Shown here: in pieces, positions 59,202 through 64,000 of the stretch
Numbering within the stretch: position 1 is the stretch's first letter
Layout: every line of letters begins with the position of its first letter
Source of the DNA: Madurella fahalii
Lineage: Eukaryota; Ascomycota; Sordariomycetes; Sordariales
Direction of reading: 5' to 3'
Assembly (NCBI GenBank): GCA_029876055.1
Contig: CM056874.1
Location: 4,092,001 to 4,156,000 of the forward strand
DNA length: 64,000 nucleotides
Position numbers and translations under genes: made by a program
Notes under the pieces: generated by a model
Told to the model about the DNA's origin: nothing
Databases searched by the model: none
The model's input: only the letters and a program-made list of their open reading frames with translations

Positions 59202-59798
59202 CTAGCGATGCGCTTCGTTTGTCACCCACCCCTCTGCCGCCTTGTCAGTTAGAGCCCTCAACGCGGCCTTTCTCTCGTCCGTGTCTTTAGCCATCCGCTC
59301 GGCGATACGCTCAAGAAGCTTGAACGGCCGGAGTTTGGGGTCGACGTAAGTCGCCTCCGAGTGTACCGCGGAATTCGACTTATCCCAACCATCATCAATC
59401 GACGTATCGCGAGTGTCTGTAGTTTCTTTGAGCAATGAACAAGACGCAGCTGTACCATCTTCGATCGTGCTACCCGAGTTTGTGCCAGAATCCGTCTTGA
59501 GGTTGAGCCACTCACCATCTTTGGCTACTTCAATCCCTTTGATGTAATCGAGTTTATTTTTGAGGGTCTTGATCCGACTTTTGATCTCTCCCAACCGGGA
59601 TTTATCGATCGTTATGACTGTCATACACTTAGGGCATTTCTGTGGAACGCGGATTGTGCCATAGCCGTGCGACCACATAACGTCGCAGCTCACGTCTAAC
59701 CCACCACGTTGGAACGCCTTTTCGTTCTCGCAGGGCTCCAAGATGCCCAACCAGACGAAGTGGCTGCAGCCAAAAATGAGGCGGCGATGGAAACACAT
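59202..59798 (-). CDS. Uncharacterised Cys/His-rich small protein (198 aa)
   Basis: Single exon with ATG at 59798 and TAG at 59202-59204. The first 58 residues contain a regular set of possible zinc ligands: C2, H4, C11, H13, C23, C38, H44, C55 and C58, with the final pair as CPKC. The spacing recalls short zinc-binding domains of the RING/ZZ kind found at the N-terminus of many small fungal proteins, but no named family is certain. A basic helical stretch follows (KSRIKTLKNKLDYIKG), then an acidic Ser/Thr-rich linker and a C-terminal charged helix (LLERIAERMAKDTDERKAAL). It lies in an AT-richer pocket and its codon use looks less GC-biased than the neighbours. This suggests a fast-evolving or lineage-restricted gene. 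No signal peptide is seen. Confidence 0.7.
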   Translation of the reverse strand: MCFHRRLIFGCSHFVWLGILEPCENEKAFQRGGLDVSCDVMWSHGYGTIRVPQKCPKCMTVITIDKSRLGEIKSRIKTLKNKLDYIKGIEVAKDGEWLNLKTDSGTNSGSTIEDGTAASCSLLKETTDTRDTSIDDGWDKSNSAVHSEATYVDPKLRPFKLLERIAERMAKDTDERKAALRALTDKAAEGWVTNEAHR

Positions 59799-60453
59799 AC
59801 TGTGATTTCTAGATGGCTTAGCAGATGCTAATTACAGCCTCGTTAGTAGGGGTTATTGGAGCACACCCAGCATAAATATTAGACCAGAGTGCGACTGTTC
59901 ACGAGTATGATAGCTCTCTCTCTATATTATTATTATCATTCATACATCGTTCTACGCCTAGAGGGGGTATCGGTTCTTCTACCGCTAAATACATAGGAAA
60001 AGCGTATGTATAGGCCAGTTGAAAAACCTACGTCAAACAAGTAATAGAAAACACCGATGATAACTGTATACTTGTGGGGAAGAAGAAAGGTATTGTACCG
60101 CTACTTCTGGAGCTGATGTAACCATGGCGAACGGATAAGCCTCTTTGTTGAAGCTGGGGTCCTTCCGCATTGGACGTGATCGATGGTCTTTGTCTGGGAG
60201 GGAACAATACTGCACTCCAGTCGAACATATGTGGTGTAAGGTAACATGTAAAAACGTGTTGCGACAGCTCCTTTGTTCAGAACGGCAGTAGAGAGGCCGG
60301 TTTTAGCGTACGAGATTCTGGCTTCGCTAGCAGAGGGCCCAAGAGCGGAGACTGCGTGCAAACGAAACGGTGTGCCGAGGCCTAAGGTTTTCTACGGGCC
60401 CAAGATAGGTCTGCTCGGATAGGGCACAACCTAACGACCACTGCGGCGCCTAC
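59799..60453. other. AT-richer intergenic region upstream of the orphan gene
   Basis: 655 bases, A/T-rich at 59900-60060 with short TAT/TTA runs. It probably contains the orphan gene promoter and the 3' region of the HAD phosphatase gene. No gene was seen. Confidence 0.55.
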
Positions 60454-61404
60454 TCATGCAATCCTGTCCATCACTCCACTCCTTAACACCTCGTCGAAAT
60501 CTCTCGCCCACGCCAGCCCACGCCCCTCCCTCCACTGGTCAACATGCGGGACGTCAAACCCAACTCTCTTCAGTGTCCGTAGCAGCTTACTTTCTTCCTC
60601 CTCCTTGGCCATCACCAACCCAAAGTCCGCCTCAACCAAACACGCTAAATCAGTCGTCGAGTCGCCGAAATACACCACCCTCTCCTCTTCCATCCGCTCC
60701 CGCAGCGACTTCATAGCGCGTAACTTATCCCCCGCCGTAAGCAACGGCTCCCCGCCAAGCTCCTTTGGCCCCTTGATCTCCCCGCCAGGGAACCCGATCC
60801 CGTTCGCCACGATTCTGTCCTCCATCAATTTGAATGCCCTCCCCGCATGCCCGGACGCGGGACACCCGCTCTCTACCACACCCTTAATAAACCTCCCGGA
60901 CCAGTTGACGCTGACGACACCGATATCCCAGCCCCCCGCCCCGCCCATCCTCTCCACAAACCGCCCAAATCCCTTCCTCAACCTCACCACCCCTTCGCCA
61001 CCATCATCACCACCGCTACCACCTTGATCCGAAAAAGGAGAAGAAGAAGAAGGAGGAGACGAACAAGAAGACGAGACCGCCGCCCTTCCCAACCCCTCCA
61101 AATCCCTCCCTTCCAACCCAGCAAACAGCCCGGCCCCGCTCACCCTCCCAACCGATCGGCCCTCGACCGCCGCGAGGCTCTCAAGAAAGTCCAGCTCCTG
61201 GGCGAGCGTCTTGCGCAGGTGGGCAGGCGGCGAGTAGGCCTCAACGTGCGCGGCGTGGTCGGCGACGTAGTCGCGCACGATGGCGCGCCAGCGGGCCGAC
61301 AGCTCCGGGCTGGGGTTGCGGTGGCCGAGGGCGAGGGAGACGAGGGTGTTGAGCGTGTCCTGCTGGGTTATTGTGCCGTCAAAGTCTAGGAAGATGAGAC
61401 CCAT
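60454..61404 (-). CDS. HAD-superfamily phosphatase (316 aa)
   Basis: Single exon, ATG at 61404 and TGA at 60454-60456. All four HAD motifs are visible. Motif I is FLDFDGT with nucleophile Asp7 and general acid/base Asp9. Motif II is the Ser in IGVVSVNWSG. Motif III is a Lys in GDKLRAMKSL. Motif IV is YFGDSTTDLACL. The order and the HAD-IB-like cap suggest a relative of phosphoserine phosphatase, the MtnX-type phosphatases and uncharacterised yeast HAD proteins such as Cto1; the substrate cannot be assigned. A Ser-rich insert (about 112-125, encoded by a TCC/TCT-rich stretch near 61030-61070) sits between the cap and core and is probably a loop. The gene is in tandem with TFG2, 565 bases downstream of it, and cytosolic by lack of targeting signals. 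Confidence 0.87.
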   Translation of the reverse strand: MGLIFLDFDGTITQQDTLNTLVSLALGHRNPSPELSARWRAIVRDYVADHAAHVEAYSPPAHLRKTLAQELDFLESLAAVEGRSVGRVSGAGLFAGLEGRDLEGLGRAAVSSSCSSPPSSSSPFSDQGGSGGDDGGEGVVRLRKGFGRFVERMGGAGGWDIGVVSVNWSGRFIKGVVESGCPASGHAGRAFKLMEDRIVANGIGFPGGEIKGPKELGGEPLLTAGDKLRAMKSLRERMEEERVVYFGDSTTDLACLVEADFGLVMAKEEEESKLLRTLKRVGFDVPHVDQWREGRGLAWARDFDEVLRSGVMDRIA

Positions 61405-61969
61405 ATTTTTTATTTTTATTTTTTTATGGGTTTTGGTTTGTATTTGGTTTTATCTCTTGTCGTTCCCGGCTGTTTGCTGCTTCTTGGATGGAGGGGCTGT
61501 GAGGTTGTAACAACGCCTGGGTATGCACGTAAGGAGGCGGTGGGATGGAGAGTCAGGGGGAATGATGATGGAGGGATGGACGTACCTACTGTACAATGGC
61601 GTAAAGTTATTTTAACCTGCTAGACCCGGGGATTTGGAGAACCCCACATTCCGTTCGAAAACCAAGGTTCAATCTGCAGGGAGTGTCGTCAGTAAAACTC
61701 TGGTTGCGTTGCATCCGAAACCACAGCTACTGGCAGTAACAACAAGGCAACAACCCGAGAAGTGAAAGGAAATCTGCCAGATACCAGATTGTACACCGCC
61801 GCACTTCCCCGGCATTACCAAATGCTGTCCAATTTTTTTTTTCTTGATGCAAAGGGTATCTATCGCCTATACTGTCCTGAGAACCCTCTCTTGTAAAGTG
61901 TTACCTCCAATAACGCCTTGAGGAAAACAAAACATGGGCTTTGTTGGGGAAAGCCCGAGGCAACGCACG
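61405..61969. other. Intergenic region between TFG2 and the HAD phosphatase gene
   Basis: 565 bases. A T-rich stretch lies directly before the HAD start (61407-61430), and a T9 run lies near 61832. It should hold the TFG2 3' end and the HAD gene promoter. Confidence 0.55.
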
Positions 61970-63187
61970 CTACCATACATCCTCCATCTTGATGTCATCC
62001 TCGTCCTCGTCTTCTGAGGGTTCGTCGGCCTTAGGCGCCGCCGCGTCATCCGCGGGCTTGGGTAGGGAGGCCACCATGCTCTGATACTCTGGCTTAAGCG
62101 ACCAGTGGTTGGCAAAAGTACCCGTCCGGTGCAGGACGGCGATTTTGTCCAACGTCTCCCGGAGATATGCCTCGGGCTGCGGAATAGCGCCACGGAATGC
62201 CTTGATGGACCAATACTTGTGCTGCGAGAAGCATTTGGCGATCTCGTCCAGGAGCTTGTTCTCTGGCCAACGCGTCGCCTTGTTCTCCATCTTCTTCGCC
62301 TTGGTGGGTTTGTCCTTGGTTTTCTACACCATGTGTCAGGGAGCGCGTGGCGGAAAAGTAAGCAAAGGCACATACGAGGAAGCCCTCCCATTCTTTGAGG
62401 TCGGTGATGCCTTGGGCCGGCAGACGGTCAAAGATTTTGACAGTCTTCTCAGGTTCTTGCGACTCCTTTGCACGGTGGAAGAGGTATAGGTTCGACTCAA
62501 TATTTTGCACTGGAGTGCAAACCACCTCATGCTTAACCTTGCCGGCAAGCTTTGTTTTCTCTAGAGCTTCAAGTCAACGCTGTCGTTTGGAACGAACGGG
62601 GAAGGGGGAACCGACTTGGAATGGGCCGGCGTCCATACGGGGCGCCCTTCCTGACCCGGTCCGGCGCTTGCTCTGTCTTGCTATACTGCTTGCGCAAGAT
62701 GTGGGCAGGTATGCCCTGGGCTAGAGCATTGGCCCTCTCCTTATTCTTGGCAGCGTAGCTCGGCAGGTCCTGTTCGGTGAAGATGAAGGTGTTGTTGACG
62801 TCGTGGTTCACGACGTCCATGTTATACTCTTTTGGCAGTCCTTGATGCGCTGGGATATCTGACTTGAGGAGCATTTGCAATTTCTTGGGACGTGGATACG
62901 TATGTCAGCGGCAATTTCAAGGCGTCTCTATGGCCGGTAAGACTGACCAGATTCCCATCCTTGTCCGTCGACTGGCGAATCTTTCCAATCTCGATCTCGG
63001 CGTCATCATCCAACTTGGACCAAGCCTGCCACACGTAGCTCGGAAGGCGCGCCAGGTACATGCGGCTGTACGTATCGGCCTCGGGCAACTTGTCGAAGAA
63101 CTCGAGGTCCGGCGTCTCGTCGAGCGCTTCATCCATGAACGGAGAGCCCGCGTCGGGGTCTGGCTTGATTTGTGGTTGCTCTGCCAT
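61970..63187 (-). CDS. TFG2: Transcription factor TFIIF beta subunit (Tfg2 / RAP30), 348 aa
   Basis: Four exons on the minus strand: 63187-62948, 62883-62616, 62560-62376 and 62323-61970. The introns are 64, 55 and 52 bases, with donors GTCAGT, GTCGGT and GTATGT. Exons sum to 1047 bases in one frame. The start is the ATG at 63187 (context aagATGgca). The N-terminal dimerisation region includes LPSYVWQAWSKLDDDAEIEIGKI. The central part carries VNNTFIFTEQDLPSY and, across an intron, RPIPKKTKLAGKVKHEVVCT and PVQNIESNLY. The C-terminal winged helix reads LLDEIAKCFSQHKYWSIKAF and TGTFANHWSLKPEY, followed by an acidic tail. With Tfg1 it recruits and positions RNA polymerase II at promoters. The conserved blocks fix each splice junction. 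The gene is divergent from the one at 63870. Confidence 0.94.
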
Positions 63188-63869
63188 CTTGGGATCCTCA
63201 GCCACAGGCTATCACGGTGTGCGAGTCGAGCCGGAATAGTGAGGGTCGAGGTTCGTGGCTGGGGAGAGCGGAAGATCGCGTAGCGATGGTTTCGGCAACA
63301 AAGAAAGCACTGCGTTGGAAGTCCGCCGGCGCTGCTAAGAGCCAAGCATCCCAGGTAAAAGTGGGCCCGCCTGTTATAAAGTACAACCTCCTGCTGCCTT
63401 GCCCACAACAACACGAGCCTGTAGTGACGCAACCACGGCTCTATTACTCGTATTTCGCTGAGGGGCGGTACCGGCTTGAGTTAGCCCGGCAGACGAAGAT
63501 ATTATCCAAAGTACGGCACTGACAATTGTGCCTTGGGCGGTCGGAAGTCATTGGCAGCTGAGGAACCCAGGTACTCCGTACGTAACGGTTCAATACATAT
63601 GGATTGGCTTCTCATCGCTTCCAAGTCCTGATGACGCACCCTTGCCCCCTGTCATCACACCACAACTTAGCGTGCTTTTCCCGTGCCCCTCCAATTCTTC
63701 GCACAACATTACGCTCATCGCAATTCGCTTTTCCCGACCTCCGCGTCGCACCGCATTTTCACACCTCGTCTCGCAACTCTCCCAAATTCTATCATCATCT
63801 GGATCTCCGTCTTCTTACTCGACACTCTATAAAGACTCTGCCAGATCATACGCCACATCGGTTGCCAAG
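63188..63869. promoter_or_regulatory. Divergent promoter region of TFG2 and the gene at the right edge
   Basis: The 682 bases between two divergent start codons. Pyrimidine-rich sequence precedes the + strand start, with TATAAAG at 63828-63834; it lies only about 36 bases before the ATG and so is unlikely to be a functional TATA box for it. No other gene was seen. Confidence 0.5.
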
Positions 63870-64000
63870 ATGTCGGCAGAAGATCGAGAAATGATGGAGA
63901 GAATCAGCCGTTTGGCTGGCCAAATCAATCGCCACAAGAACCAGCAGGCGGGCTTCGCTCCCGCGCCGCCAGTTCGACCGCATCACCGTATGTCAACTAA
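63870..64000 (+). CDS. First exon of a partial gene, possible CCCH zinc-finger protein
   Basis: ATG at 63870 (context caagATGtcg) opens a frame of 39 codons plus one base, ending at a strong GTATGT donor at 63988. The gene continues beyond the window. The N-terminus, MSAEDREMMERISRLAGQIN followed by RHKNQQAG, resembles from memory the start of a fungal CCCH zinc-finger protein conserved in Sordariomycetes, but no finger lies inside the visible part. The identification is therefore weak; the existence of the gene is well supported by start context, composition and splice donor. Confidence 0.6.
   Translation, partial: MSAEDREMMERISRLAGQINRHKNQQAGFAPAPPVRPHHRMST

Overview
The window is nuclear DNA of a filamentous ascomycete, most likely a Sordariomycete. 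The coding regions look GC-rich, and the introns are short (mostly 51-150 bp) with GTANGT-type donors and CTAAC/CTGAC-like branch sites. The gene set also fits: a fungal-type Rax2, Lcl3, a FlbC-type zinc-finger regulator and Dpy-30/COMPASS. No rRNA, tRNA, CRISPR array or intact transposon could be supported. Most exon coordinates were derived by hand from splice signals and reading-frame continuity, so they are precise but not transcript-verified.

Left, gene-dense part (about 2.9-23 kb). A Ser/Thr/Pro-rich uncharacterised protein (2962-3957 +) is followed by three divergent gene pairs and one single gene. The first pair is FAN1 nuclease (6820-9483 -) and the COMPASS subunit Sdc1/Dpy-30 (9763-10666 +). 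Ribosomal protein S13/uS15 (11147-11955 -) follows alone. The second pair is the large U2AF subunit (13071-15044 -) and the 8-oxoguanine glycosylase OGG1 (15443-16978 +). The third is a UBE3D/Ipa1-type E2-binding protein (17200-18811 -) and the U2 snRNP protein SF3B1/Hsh155 (19285-22944 +). OGG1 carries a one-base frameshift between its catalytic Lys and Asp. U2AF65 and SF3B1 contact each other during branch-point recognition: the U2AF UHM with its RKF motif and three RW-type ligand motifs in SF3B1 are both visible here.

Middle, gene-poor part (about 23-47 kb). One recognisable gene, a two-finger C2H2 regulator of FlbC type (32251-33584 -), sits between a 9.3 kb convergent gap and a 13.7 kb divergent gap. 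Its leader holds a 90-codon upstream ORF whose stop overlaps the main start as ATGA. The gaps contain many homopolymer tracts and no recognisable gene.

Right part (47-64 kb). A 943-aa fungal protein of unknown function (47277-50191 +) converges on the polarity protein Rax2 (51171-54908 -). Then come the membrane-anchored nuclease Lcl3 (57543-58527 -), a 198-aa Cys/His-rich orphan in an AT-richer pocket (59202-59798 -), a HAD phosphatase (60454-61404 -) and TFIIF beta/Tfg2 (61970-63187 -). The first exon of a further + strand gene starts at 63870 and runs off the end.

Nearly all recognised genes are single-copy housekeeping genes for DNA repair, chromatin, splicing, transcription and polarity. 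I see no secondary-metabolite cluster, defence island or other clearly new multi-gene system. The most notable points are the OGG1 frameshift, the flbC leader and flanking deserts, and the uncharacterised proteins.
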